Shown in pieces: positions 1 through 12,668 of a stretch of 64,000 nucleotides of DNA. This DNA comes from Limnomonas spitsbergensis. Taxonomy: Eukaryota > Chlorophyta > Chlorophyceae > Chlamydomonadales. Made by a program: the position numbers and the translations under genes. The stretch's first letter is position 1, and every line of letters begins with the position of its first letter. The notes under the pieces are model-generated. The model searched no databases. It was not told where the DNA came from and worked only from the letters and a program-made list of their open reading frames with translations. The stretch lies in the NCBI GenBank assembly GCA_037349105.1, contig JAYJMM010000118.1:620001-684000 (forward strand), written 5' to 3'.

Positions 1-2918
1 AAATCCTAGAGAGCGACTCCGGAGGAACTACAAAAACCTAGGTAGCGTGGCCATGGGATAGATGTTGAAGCGATGCATGAAGGCATCCTCAATATCTTTA
101 CAAGCAAATGCGTAGAACGCAATCAATGCTCAACCCATGAATGGATAAAGTGCAACATAGTACACGATATCACCCCCCATCTCACCAGACGGGGCAAGCC
201 AGGGATAATGACTGTCCTGCCTGGAGCGAGGGTGTACCCTGGTACGAAACCCAAGCTATGGCTTGGTTACTCTGTCGCAACCTGGTCTGATGGACTGATG
301 TGCTTTGCAAAACTCATCCACCAGATGATGAAGCTAAGGCCGCTAAAATACGCGTGAGGCAATCGCTCGCTTGTCGCGCTCCGCAGCCGGTAGTGGAAAC
401 ATCATAAGCCATGAATCAGCCGGTGGCGCATATGCAAGATCTGCAGATCCTATGCGGCACATACAACCAGGAACCATGATTGTGCATTCCTGATGTGAGC
501 TGAACATCCTCATCTATCCGCGAGCTCATCTCGGCCAGTTACGGTGAGAGTGCATAAGAGCTCCGGTTCAGATGGCATGGTGACACACACGCGAAGACAA
601 ACTGCCGTTTGGTCAAAGCCGTGTTCTAGATGACGCCGAAAAAGTCCGGATGGCTTAACGCACTATCCGCAACCTAGAGGAGGAAAATCCTTAATCCATT
701 GGCATGTCACAACGGGCCGTTGAAAATGGAATACCCAAGACGAATCACGCAAAGGATCCCGTGGGCGGTGTATAGATATCGGGTTGATTCTAGGAACACC
801 TCATCTCCGTGCAAAGAAACCTCTGTTTTGACATGTAAGAATCTACGTCTCGAAACTTTGTACAGTCTTGACAATACCCGAAGGAGTTGAGGCTAATCTG
901 CCTATCGTGGTCAGTGGTCCCAAGTGGATGCACGGCAATTACTCTTCACCGGCTCCTCAGGGGTCCCAGCTCGACTCACTGCATTAACTCCTCTCATGCC
1001 CGTCTGCTGAGTGCTGACCCATCTCTCCTCCTCCCTCAAAACCAATGTGTGCACTCCGGGGCACATCTAGTAATTGCGCATGACAGGTTTCCGTGAGTTG
1101 CCCCACCACCAAAGTGATGCATCCGGCCTAGGTAATACAACTCTTTAGGTCTATGCCATGGTTTCAGATGGGAATTGCGTTGCCTGTCAGCCTTTGAGTT
1201 GGACGGTAGAGGACGGTCATAAGGAACACACAGTAGAACGAGACGTTTTGGCCGGGGAAAAAAATCTGGGAAATTGAGAACCGGACGTGCTGAATCTGGG
1301 TTCCATAGTCCCGTCATCTTCTAGCCACGCCATTATGAAATAAAACATCTGCAAATTCAGCTGACGTCTGATAGCAGCTCGAGCGAGCCATAAATCGCTA
1401 GGCACTGGCTTGTCGAGATGAACCTAGCCTGCCTAAAACGACCTTGCCGAGGCCGACTGTGGCGATGACTGGTCATTTAACTGACAGCTGAAGTTCACGC
1501 TGAAATTCAGGCTGACTGTCGACTGCTGCCCACCTGAAGTGCTGACCGAATCTGGCTGAAGCGAGGGCACAAAAAGAGATACAACTAGGGCACAGGCGAG
1601 ACTGGGTGTCACGCGAGATACACAGGTTATATGCACATGGCGATGACTGGTCATCTAACTGACAGCTGAAGTTCACGCTGAAGTTCAGGCTGACTGCTGC
1701 CCACCGGAAGTGCTGACCAAATCTGGCTGGAGCGAGGGCACACGCGAGAGGTTCACGCGAGGGCACAAGCGAGACGGGATGTCAAGCGAGATACACAGAC
1801 GATACTCAGGCAATGTACACAAGCGACAGCAACACAACATGGCTGGCTGACAGTGCGCGTACGACACTACTACGCGGAGGTTGGGCCATGTAGCGATTTC
1901 GCAGTCACAGGGACGCAGGCCAGGCGTGACAAGTCCGTCAAAAAATACCAGGGATGGCAATTCATGATCAATCAGGCTTTGAAACCAAGTGAAGCAGGGC
2001 AGTATAGACAATAATGCCCTTACTTGTATCTTTTATCTGTCCATGCTGAGAGAGGAAGCGGAGACCGGGGAGTCGGGAACACGGTGGAGAATCACTGGTT
2101 ACATCTTGATACAATCGGTAAAGCAACAGAGTCGACGTACAGAAGGATCACGAATCAACAGAGTCTCAGTATAAGAAGGCTAGGCAAACAAGGCATGCCC
2201 TAGTCTATGACAAATCAGAATTACTACCACGCATAGTAGAGTCATGAGCACAGTCATAGTGTCATGGCTAACGTGTCACTAGTCATGGCAACTAAAGTAA
2301 TCACTGAACTTCGGAAGGAAGTTACTAAGAACAAACACACACGGAAACGAGCTTCAATCCGCACAGAGTAATATGCGAACTAGCATGACTAAAAGCATAG
2401 CTTCCTAGGTACCATCTCTGACAAGCATTAGCATGGCACTTGCTAGGTGCCAGCTCTGTTACAGTAGGCCACATTGCGTGGTGTCCCGTAACGTGCCACC
2501 ACCATTCCTTGTCGTCATGTAATAAAGTTTCTGGTGACGATCAGCATATGATAATATGAAGCAATACGCACCATCCGGCGGCGACACGATCGAATCATGC
2601 AATCAGCAACCGAACATGGCAATTGGCAACTAGTAAGCCTACTTACGCGACTAACTTTCACAAAAGGGACAAACCCGTGGCACAAACATCAAGCCACCCT
2701 CCTTCGTAAATTGAAGCATCGCGATGTTATATGTGCTGTGATGAGTCATACAGCATAAAGCATGCCCGCGAAAGTAAGTACGGCTCGGCCGTTTGACTCG
2801 ATGCACCTGCACTGCATGCACTGCCAGAAGGCTCGCAGCACGCAATTGGCTCCAAACAATCATTGGCACGAGGGCGTGGGCACAAATAAGTAATATTTAA
2901 ATAAATTGTGATTCTTAG
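1..2918. other. Stretch without a recognised gene, left edge
   Basis: No open frame here resembles a known family, and none has convincing splice signals joined to its neighbours. The stretch should hold the promoter and at least one 5' exon of the downstream kinase, because that gene's first visible exon starts at a splice acceptor and has no in-frame methionine. I could not identify that exon. The only structure I can support is the tandem repeat listed separately. Confidence 0.5.
1459..1805. repeat. Tandem duplication of a ~175-bp unit
   Basis: Two imperfect direct copies lie head to tail, roughly 1459-1633 and 1634-1805. Both contain GCGATGACTGGTCAT, then AACTGACAGCTGAAGTTCAC, then a segment with GTGCTGACC and ATCTGGCTG, then a GGCACAGGCGAGAC-like block and GCGAGATACACAG. 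The second copy has a shorter middle block and an extra GGCACACGCGAG step. No coding logic is evident. Confidence 0.75.
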
Positions 2919-5594
2919 AATGACAACAAAGAAAAATTCAATGTGGCAAATATTCTGGGGAAGGATGAGAATGATCCCACGCTCGAGGCAACATACGATA
3001 TTGGGAAGCAACTTGGGAAGGGAGCATTCGGCGTGGTGCGCCTGGCCACTAGAAAGGCCAGCGGAGAGATGCTGGCTGTCAAGTCAATCGCTAAATCCAA
3101 GCTGATGTGCATAGAGGACGTCCAAGATGTCCAAGGAGAGGTAGCCATCATGAAATTGGTCGCAGGACACAAGAATGTGGTGACGCTGATTCGCTGAAGG
3201 TATGTACGGTATTACGACATGGACGCCATCTCTGGACGCCATGGAGTTTCTCACAGTTTTCTGCTTCGCCCTCACCATGCGTTCTGTAAATTGGAATCAC
3301 AGACCACCCACGAGGACAAAGAGTCTGCACATCTTGTTATGGAGTTATGCGCGGGTGGAGAGCTCTTCGACACCATCGTGGAGGCGGGCAACTTTTCTGA
3401 GAAAAAAGCATCGCTTATTTTCCGAAAGATGGTCGATGTGATTCATCACTGCCAAGAGCTGGGTGTCATGCACCGCGACCTCAAGCCCGAAAACTTCTTG
3501 CTCACCAGCAAGAAAGCAGATGGCGAGCTGAAGCTGACAGACTTTGGGCTCAGCACGTTCTTCAAGACCGGGCAGCGGTTCAGAGATCTAGTCGGATCAC
3601 CGTACTATGTAGCACCCGAGGTAAATCTTGCTGCATGCATGAGCAACCTCATGCGGCCTACTGCTATGAATGGTCTCTATGCAAGAGAGCATGCAAACGT
3701 TGGTCGCCCTCGTAATTTGTCTAATAGTACCCCTTGCTTGCCATTTCTTTACCAGGTCCTGCGGAAAAACTATGGCCATGAAGCAGACATGTGGTCCCTC
3801 GGAGTCATTCTGTACATCCTCCTCTCTGGACTGCCCCCTTTCTGGGGTGATACAGAGGTACCATGCATGCATATGTTTAGTCCATGACATGTATGGCCAT
3901 TACGAAAATGCATATTGTAGCTTGGATGTGCGTGCTGAAACATCTGCTACCTGTTCATTTGCCCCCTCGAAAAAGGAAGATAAATCAGGTTAATTTATCA
4001 AAGCTTCACTGGAATACGGTTATGTTTGGCGCCTCAATTTTTGAAAGCATGCTTACATGCACTATGGTCACTTAAAAAGTTTCTCTGCGCGTGACAGCTT
4101 GAGGACATAAATGAATGGAGGAGACTAAACATGTTACCTTACCAAGCATTATGAATTTTCTTAAATTCTGCTTTGTTGTACTGCCTGCTGTACTGCCTAC
4201 TGGCAGCACTGCATATGAGATAGTGGGCATGGCTACCAGCACTACCTAAATTTAGTCTGTCCCTCGTGCAGGAGCAAATTTTCAAGATGGTTTTGAGAGG
4301 TCACATTGACTTCAAGACCGAGCCCTGGCCTAAATTGTCCAGTGCTGCCAAGGACTGTGTCAAGAGCCTGTTGGAGCAGGTTGGTAAAATACTGGAGTTT
4401 GAAAATGCTCCCCTTTCTTGATCACTTCCCCTTATTCATGTCACGGCAGACAACATTGGACCAATATCCCCCCCCTGCTTGAAATTGGCTCGCTTAATTC
4501 CCTTGTACATGTACCAGGACGTGTCCAAGCGCGCCACGGCAGCTCAGATCCTCAAGCATGAATGGCTGTTCAAAGAGGGTGCTGCACCCGAGGTCTCTCT
4601 GGATCATGTCGTGTTCAGACGAATGAAGCAGTTTGCGCAGGCCAATAAGCTGAAAAAGATGTGCATGATGGTTGTTGGGCAGAACCTGTCAGTCGACGAC
4701 ATTACAGGTGGGGTACACTTTGCATTGGTATTGGCTTTATGAATACAGTCTAGCACCTAGGTGTAGGGACGCAGGTGGACAGGCGTTGAGCGCTGCTACT
4801 CCTGCTAGGATGGATCATAGCACTCACAGGTGTCAATGTGCCAACAGATTATATTTGATGTCATTGGTTTGTGATGTTGGCACTCCCTGGCATGTCGAGA
4901 CTTGTCAGCCACACCTGTATTTCATGCCCTTCTTGCAGGCCTCAAAGAGCTGTTCAAGGGCATTGACGAAGACAACAGCGGCACTATCTCGCTGGAGGAG
5001 CTGCGGAAGGCTCTGACCAAGTGGGAGAACAAGATCTCAGATGCGGAGATTTCAAGCCTGTTGACGCTCGCAGATGTGGACGGTGACGGGCAGATTGACT
5101 ACAATGAGTTTGTGGCAGCAACCATGCAGATGAGCAAGCTGGAGCAGGACGAGCTGCTTCGGAAGGCTTTTGCTCAACTCGACACGTAAGGCTTGGTCTT
5201 GCCTGACATTTTCCCTTCACAATTGTTACCTATCGAGTGCACGCGCCTGTTTGCCAAGCCTATCAAAGGGCCCGACCTTGCTCTGATAAATAGAGCTGTT
5301 ATCCCAAAATGTTGATGAGATTCTAAGCGTGTCGGTGTCTAATTTTGCGTCCGTCCTGACCTTACCTGTTGTTTCACATGCAGGGACGGAAGCGGAAAAA
5401 TTGACATGTCTGAGCTGGTGGTGGCACTCAAGCAGTTCAAAATGTACGATGACAATGTGGACGAGCTGATGAAGTCTGCTGACACGGACGGCGATGGTCA
5501 GATTGACTACAATGAGTTCAGTTTCCTGCTCCGGAGCCAGAATGCAGGATTGGACAAGTCCAGGAATGTGAGGAAGAACCATTCGCGATACTGA
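2919..5594 (+). CDS. Calcium-dependent protein kinase (CDPK), 5' end missing
   Basis: Ser/Thr kinase fused to a calmodulin-like domain; calcium binding to the EF hands would release autoinhibition. Exons 2919-~3199, 3303-3620, 3756-3857, 4272-4379, 4518-4707, 4939-5185 and 5384-5594; phases close from exon 2 on. The kinase domain shows the Gly loop GKGAFG, the lysine in [22 protein letters not shown] and a VAPE substrate loop. After an autoinhibitory junction (FRRMKQF) come four EF-hand loops: [36 protein letters not shown] and [12 protein letters not shown]. The first visible exon begins at acceptor ATTCTTAG with no in-frame Met, so the variable N-terminus, possibly myristoylated, lies upstream and was not found. 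Oddity: the frame of exon 1 reaches TGA just before the donor GTATGT at 3200; aligned to family length, the exon should end near 3192. The family is certain; the first exon junction is not. Confidence 0.9.
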
Positions 5595-6973
5595 TCAGCT
5601 GTTGCCGGCACCTGATTTTAGTGTCCATGTATACAGCAGCTTCCTGAAGGCTTGGCAAAGTTGGGGCCATGAAAGAACTGTACTAGCAAGCACCTGACAG
5701 CATGGATCCCATCCCATCCCATCCCCTGGCCTAATTCTAACTACATGTCCCGCATAATCACCTGTGCTGCAGTGTATAATTTTTAGCAAAGCATGGCCAA
5801 AATATATATTTTGCAGGATCAACCGATTTTTGCTATGTCGAAAATTACCGGTTTATGTTTCTGTAGAGGAGTTTTGATTTCTATGCCGGTACTGCGGTAC
5901 TTAACGTTTCAATGCGTTCAATCACTAGCTCAGAATGGCTAGAACTGGTACCAACATTGCAAGACAGCAAGCTCATACCACAGATCATAATCTGGATTAA
6001 AAGTTACTGAGTAGAATGAACATGCGGACAAGCTGACAGTCTTTCGAACACTCATGCACCAGACAGGCACCCTTGAGTCTACTAGCTCCCCACCACTCTG
6101 ATATGATATGAGAAGCACAATGAATCCTAGCTGAGCTGGCAGTCTGCCTGATATGGCTTGATTGAGCAGGAGGCTGGAACAACTGCAGATGATTGAGGCC
6201 CTGCAGCATACGGGCGGTATAGCCCCCCTACGAGCAGGATAGGGCGGGGTATACACCCCCCCCTACGGGCGGGATAGCCCCCCCAACGGGTGGGTTTTTG
6301 CATGGTCTGCTTGTGTTTTTTCAAAAAGACCATAAGCAGCTGAAGATAAGGATTACCCAAGATTAAGTCCCCATGAGTATATGTAGCAGGAGTCGGGAGG
6401 ATGCATCCATATTGTCCTTCAGAATGAGACCTCAAAGGAGATGTGAATCCAGCCATGGTCTCATTTGTCAACGGTCTGGTGCCAACAGCTAACTATGTAC
6501 AAGCGGGCCGGATTTTTGAGCTCTGCAAGTAGCAAATAATGGAAGAGCTAGACATCAGGCTTTTGGGCTGCTACTGCAGTAATGACGGCAGACATGGCAG
6601 ATGCCTGCCAAATAAACATGTTCATCACACCGCCAAAATATTATCAAGTCCACACATGGATGCCTGAGGCGGGTCCTGGAAGTGCAGCCCATCCACATCC
6701 ATAACTTTCAAGAGCATAACTGTAGCAAAACTGTACGCAAAGCATTGCCATCAGTGAGGACTGCCTTCCAAGGTAAAGCTATTCCAGTACTGTAGTGGAC
6801 AGGCTAGGCTCATGCAATTTAAGCTATTATCAGTATCTCATGACATCTATTGAAGAAGCATGTCCCATAATGCTCAGACTTGCTGCTGCCTGCCTCTCAT
6901 CACATGACGACATCTAGCTAGAGAAACGTGTGGCATTCTTGTATGATATCCACCAACACGCTAAGCGGCACCA
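5595..6973. other. Convergent intergenic region, no gene seen
   Basis: This lies between two genes that converge, so it should hold both 3' untranslated regions. It has a short CCCATCCCAT run near 5707 and a G/C-rich minisatellite at 6208-6296. I see no coding exon. Confidence 0.5.
6208..6296. repeat. G/C-rich minisatellite
   Basis: About four degenerate units of the form TACGGGCGGGATAGCCCCCC. G runs and C runs alternate inside each unit, so each could fold into a hairpin and the array could form alternative DNA structures. It lies in the 3' flank of the kinase and hydrolase genes. Confidence 0.7.
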
Positions 6974-9900
6974 TTATGGCCTCCCTTGAGGCACTGGCTG
7001 GAATACTGCCCCAAGTTCATCACACAGAAATGCAATGGACGACGTATTCTGGGCAGCCAGAGGCCCTGGGTCATCCACTGTAGACCCATCCAAAGCAGCA
7101 CCCTGGCCAGCTGCAACTGATGCACTGCCCCCCGCAGGCCAGGGCTGGGGCCCCTGCCGTTGCGTGGCTGGCTGCTGGCTGCCGTAAAGCGACAGACGAA
7201 TAGCCTCCTCCAGCATGGCCTCTTCCTCGTCTGCAATGCTTGGTCGCAGGTGCGAGCTCCCGGGCTGCACGTCGGGTTGGGTCCGTTGAGGCACAAGGGG
7301 ATCCCTGGGAGGCACCGCCACCAGACCAGCTGCAAGCTCAGCAGTAGGCGTGGGGGGCCGTGAACCTCTTTGAGATCTTGTGCCTGCCACATGTGCTGCT
7401 GACGAAATGGCCTGAACCATATCAGAGTGGCTAACATCAGCCACTGCTGCCTGTCCTGGCGGATCCCCGTACTGAAAAAGCCCGTCATCAGAATCCTCAT
7501 CCTTGCCCGCCCCATCCTTGCCCGCCTCCTGACGCATGGCTGACTCTAGGAGTGACATCTGGATGGCCATCAACAGCTCAGGGTCCTCCGCATGGTCATC
7601 CAGGGCAGCTGTACCTGCAGCTGTCTCCTGACTATTCAAATATGAATGAGGATTGACAGCAGGCTGGTCAGTATTTGAGTGGTTGGGGAAATTTGCAAAC
7701 GAGACAGCTGAAACCAGTAGCAGGCACAAGCAAGGCTTGTAGATTATTACTCAATACCGGTAAGTATGTTTTGTTTTCTGTAGTCCCATCAGGAGGTTAA
7801 TTATGACCGGTAACTCATAATTTGAGGAAGCTGCTAAAAGAAAGAAAACAGCCCTGCTGAAATATTTAGTTGACTGCCACACTCACTTGGACCCCATGAC
7901 TGACAGGCCTGCCCGGGCCTGCTCTCCCCAGTGGTTCAGCGTCTGTCCAGAAAAATCGTTGTTCCGGCTGACACTGGCTTCAGAGGCCAATGTCTCCACA
8001 GCCTCAGCAGGGGCCGCGTTGCCCAGTGCCCGCATGAGTTCCCGGTTCAGATGGTTGCCTCCTTCCAAGACATGATCCAGCTGCACGGAGCCAAGGCATC
8101 GGGTCGGGTCTCAGGAGCAGCATCACAAAATCCAGTCAAGGCAATGTTCATGTTCCATGCCATATATGGTATTATTCTGTTCAGTGAGTGGCCAGCATGC
8201 ATTTTCCAAGCAGCAAAATCATGCAGCATCCAGTGAAGGCACAATGACAGGACTTGGTTTGAAGAAATCTCCTCTGCCTGTGGATTCACACACCTGAAGG
8301 GTGTTATGAAAAAACACTGAAACAGAGGAGTAGAAGAACTTGGGGCGCCGGCTGTTGTGGTCTCCTTCAAACCTGCAGGGTCATATCGTGGCATGCTTCA
8401 AATTACATGCAGCCGGGGACACACAGGCATCCAGACCCAGGCAGTAATCTGAAAACAATCCGAGCTAGCCTGCATCATCTCATCCGAGTCCCCTGAGTCA
8501 TGCAGGTCATGAGTCATGACACAAACAGGATTCACTGCATGGGAGCAAGCAAGGCCTGTCGAGGTCAAGGCCCGCCGCCAGCAGACCCGGGACTTTTTTA
8601 TCCCCCCACCAGTCTTCGGCTCACTTGATCAGATTCTTATCTCCAGCATACGCCTCTAGAAGCTTCTCAGAGTGCACGATGGGGATGAATGCATCCTCAG
8701 TGGCATGTGCAAACAGCGCAGGTATGAAGCTCTCCGACACCACATCGATTGGGGAGCACTGCGGGGGGGAACCACTCAGGGCAAAGCCAAGTCAGCTGCA
8801 AGGGGCGACTGCAATATACCACGCCATGGGCCGCAAACCTCAGCTTACATGCTCTACCTCGAGGGGCGGACCATGCAGCCTTGCCATGCCACCATGTTGC
8901 AAGAATGTGCACGAGATGGCTTAGCTAGAAAGCAACACCTGCCTCACCTTCTCTATTTCAAAACCAGCCTTTTTCCGCACGGATCGCTTCATAGCGCTCA
9001 ACGCCATCTATAAGAGGCAGGAACACATTTTATTTTAAATACGGGTGGGCACCAATGCGGAGATGGAAAAGCCCAGTCTTGATGCAGTTTTCGCACTTTC
9101 AGTAATGCTCGAGGTACTGGAAGCTTCTGCTGTTCCGCTACTTCCAGCATCAGGGTTGTCAGCTTGCTGAACGGGCTGTCCACCACCTGTGGATGATTGG
9201 AAGCAGAAAGGAAGGTGCTCTGTCAGGTGGAATGAGCCTGGGCCTCTCAATAGGTGTCAACAAAGAGCGTAGCCTATTGAGAGTTCTGCCTACAGCCCGG
9301 CATTGGATATTTCAGGCCTTGCGAGCGTAGTAATTATGATGAGGCCTCATCATAATACCTTTGCATGACCGAGTTCGAGATTTTAAAGGTTCTGCACAGG
9401 TTGCCTAAACTTCGATAGCATATACGTCTCAATCCATATGTAGGACCGTTTCTAATTTTGACAAGCATCCGTCAAAACGTGGATGCACAGCCTATCCCAG
9501 CCCTACACATGCAGACATGCCCCAGCTCTGCACAATCTAGAGCCTCAGCGGGCCCATCACTCACGATTCCTGCTATTGAAGGGTCTCTGTTACTGTACAG
9601 TAGAGCTGTCACGGCACCCATGGAGCGCCCCCACAGCCCTAGGGTGGAAACCTTGCCAGAGGCGCGCAGGTGGGCCACCACCCCCTGTTCATGGGACGGG
9701 TATTAAGGAGGATGCAGCAACACGGAATTCAAAACTGGTATACTGGACCATGCTGTGGCAAGGACACCGGCAGATAGAGAACCTTTGATTCATTTATGAA
9801 GTATCAGGACTTGCAGGTGTGGCATGGTTTACCTCGATGTCATCAGCCTCGTCAGCCCCAAGGGTGACGTACTGACCATCGGAGAGGCCACTTCCCTGTC

Positions 9901-10948
9901 ATGTAGGGAGGAGATAGGATCTCTTAATTTCCTGTTGCTTCTACATGATGGCTACTTGGCCAGCGCGACGAGTTGTAGGCTTGTAGCAGTATTTTAGCAG
10001 GTAACCATGATGATAAATTGCCCTCAATAAATGTCATGCACACTGCCGAAGGAGGATTGCAGAGCATGGGAAGAGCTCCAATCAAGTGTTTATTCATCAG
10101 GAACTCATGATGTATGCAGTCCATGGAGGACAGTGAAAGATGTTGTCCCAGAGCATGCACGCTGACTCTGCAGATTGATCATCAAGTCATAATATGATAC
10201 CCACAGGATACAATTTTGAATGCAATCACGCAACACTCAAGCGAAGCCATGGAATGCAGACATTGTAACCAGTGCCTTCCCATACTATGTGACCCACCGC
10301 AAAATCTAGGGTGAAGACTGATACTCCCATCGGTATCAAGATGAAAACTGCCTCATCTGCATCCCTCCTGCTACCACTGTTACAGTGACAGTATATGACG
10401 CAAGGGAGCCGGCCGTCCTTGCCCTTGGTGTCCACCGGGAGGTAGTGGCTGCACTCCAGCCTCATGCCCTTCTTATTTGTCTTCAAAAAAATAACGAGAT
10501 TCGGACAGTAAGCCAGCCTTACATAATGTTAATCAGGTGCGCATCAGCTTGGCATGATGCATCGTACTAACGAGAAACCAGGCGATGACATGACATAACG
10601 TCTGTGCACAAGGGGCATGGCTTGACACCTTAGCGTGCATGGAAGCTGTGGGATGTCAATGCCATGCCTGAGCGATGATGTCAGTAAACAGTTGTATTAG
10701 CACTATTTGGTGTAGCTTACCAGCGTTGAATCTACTCTGCGTCCGTTAAAGCCAGTAATCTTGAATTTCCCCATGGACCCGCCGAGGAGATCATTCTTGG
10801 TGTAATTATTATCTCTGCCATGATTAATTGCGGGTTAATAGCAAAAGCACAACGAACGACAGATATGAAGTTTGCAAAATGAAGCAGGTGGCAGGTACCT
10901 CGGAGGTCTGCAAATAGCGTCCACCAGCTGACCCCAGAACTCAAACAT
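6974..10948 (-). CDS. Alpha/beta hydrolase with C-terminal ubiquitin-interacting motifs
   Basis: Predicted serine hydrolase of 574 aa. Exons in transcript order: 10948-10899, 10814-10721, 10480-10298, 9895-9833, 9684-9565, 9186-9097, 9007-8948, 8758-8625, 8372-8294, 8080-7887, 7631-6974; every phase closes. It starts MFEFWGQLVDAICRPPR, as in the plant family of hydrolases beginning xxQLVNFxIRPPR. The nucleophile elbow is GRSMG (Ser near 151), the acid is likely Asp near 241 in ATEDAFIP, and the His near 270 is in GDHNSRRP. After the fold a low-complexity tail has two helices of UIM type: DPELLMAIQMSLLES (about 371-387) and EEAMLEEAIRLSLYG (about 490-506). These should bind ubiquitin. The substrate is unknown. 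The head-to-head neighbour is the PAM68-like gene, about 400 bp away. Confidence 0.88.
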
Positions 10949-11351
10949 TAAAAAGAATGATCAGCACTATACTGTGTCACCTTGATAGCATGAAGGTTGA
11001 TGGAATTTCAGGACAGAAAGAAAGAAAACGCCGTATCGCGGCTTGCAGAATACGGCATTTGTGGCTTCTGACACCGAGAAAAACGAGGAACGTTAAGGAT
11101 GGTCGTCAAGGAGGGCATGTCTATATTGCTTGTGAAATTCTTCGGGACGGTCATGGAAGCGCAGTAGATCCCTCCTCCATGCGAATGCGTCGCCAAACCG
11201 ACAAACTTGCGGTACAGCTCCACGTCCCGCTCCGGGTATCAGAGATCTCTGGTGGGGATCACTTCTGGACAGGGGCACTCGGTCCAAGTATTCCTCAAGC
11301 CACGAATAGGCGATATCTCAATTGTTTGACAGACGACAGACAACCAGCGTA

Positions 11352-12668
11352 ATGCGTGCTTTGAAAGACATGAGCGGTATGCCCTGTGCAGCCGCTACTC
11401 TGCCGATTCGCCTCCTATCTTCAGCCCACACATTGTCAGCAGTAGGCGTCACCAGGATGCCTGGCGTCTGCATGGCATCTAAGGGGTTTAGAAATGATCC
11501 CTCTTCGAACACTGATGCGAGCGTCAAGGTACCATGCATTAAGGGCATAAAGCCTCAACTACCTCATGGAAACACCTGCCGAAGAGACTGCCCCTATGTA
11601 CCTCATCATCATGCTCCTATCAGGTTCATGACTGGGGGAAGATTTCTTCTCGTCAGGGACCAGTCTCTCCCAAGCAGGAAGCTGAAAGAACAGACCCCCA
11701 TGCAAAATTCAGAGGCCCCAGTTGGCGAGCCCAGCAGCCCAGCTGCTGAATCAACACCCAGGCCTGCCAGCACGAGTGCATCGCCCCCTCGTTCCACAAA
11801 TGAGCCGGAAAAAGTGGTGGCCTCCACACCTCAAGCACTTGTGGACCGCATGTTCCCTCGCATGGTCACCTGCGCTTTGATTGCAGTGGTGTTTGGGCTC
11901 ATGCTCCTCGTTTTCTTCTACTTTCATAAGGTGATACACCGGGCACCAGCAGGGAACTGCGATGTGCGACTTTGGGGAATGCTTGCAGGATCTTTGTGAG
12001 CCATGCTGTTCTGGGATGGCTGATGAACATTAAATTCCCAAATTCGAATTGATTGTGTTTGACTAACTTCAGTGTGTGTCACCAGGATTCCGTAAGCTGT
12101 TTGTTCATGTTCGTTTTTCATACTTTAACGATACTTAAGTTTGTTTTGCTCCTACAGCAATATAGCCTGGACAGACAGTCATGATGCTTTGCCCTATGCA
12201 TTATTCAATGGCTCATTGTTTCTTTATCTCACTTTATGCAGGAGTCCTTGGGAGACGATTTCCCCATGTGGATAGTATATGTGTCACAAAACCTTACATT
12301 TGGTGGCGGCCTCCTTGGCATAACATTTGGAATTTTCTCGACAAGTTGGGATCCCAACCGAGAAGGCAGCGTAAGTTATCAATGGCAAAGTCCAGCTACC
12401 TGCCATAGCTGAGCTAGATTACTCATCCATGCTTGGTCCACATTTTTCACCTTACAAACTGGGCTAAAGCAACGCAGCTGGTTTGTGAAGTAATGGCTGA
12501 TTTGCTTGTTCATGTTCCTGTCTTGGAAACTGCCGGCTGCAGATTTGTTTGCTGGACCCAAGGTGGCACTGACCACCCCCCTGTTATCTCCTTTTCACCA
12601 CTTTGTAGGTCTTGGGCTGGGACGAGTTCCGTGTTAACTTTTCAGTCGTACCCAACAAGGGGAAATAG
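11352..12668 (+). CDS. PAM68: PAM68-like photosystem II assembly factor
   Basis: Thylakoid membrane protein of the DUF3464/PAM68 family, which helps assemble photosystem II in plants and cyanobacteria. Exons 11352-11930, 12242-12370 and 12609-12668, all phase 0, give 255 aa. The conserved core is clear: LVDRMFPRM, a hydrophobic helix (CALIAVVFGLMLLVFF), DFPMWIVYV, a second helix (GGGLLGITFGIFS), SWDPNREGS, then VLGWDEF. The ATG at 11352 is chosen because the reading frame stays open from there and the first ~50 residues are rich in Ala, Ser, Thr and Arg with few acids, like a chloroplast transit peptide. Downstream in-frame ATGs at 11628 and 11700 would remove that presequence. A Pro/Ser/Ala-rich linker precedes the core. 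The family is secure; the start is moderate. Confidence 0.85.

Noticed and set aside
3193..3195. TGA in the kinase exon read as selenocysteine
   Set aside because: Kinases have no conserved Cys/Sec here, and a splice problem explains the position better.
11008..11548. Minus-strand open frames that look protein-like upstream of the hydrolase gene
   Set aside because: They lie opposite or just before the PAM68-like presequence exon, match no family, and the hydrolase already has a complete N-terminus at 10948.
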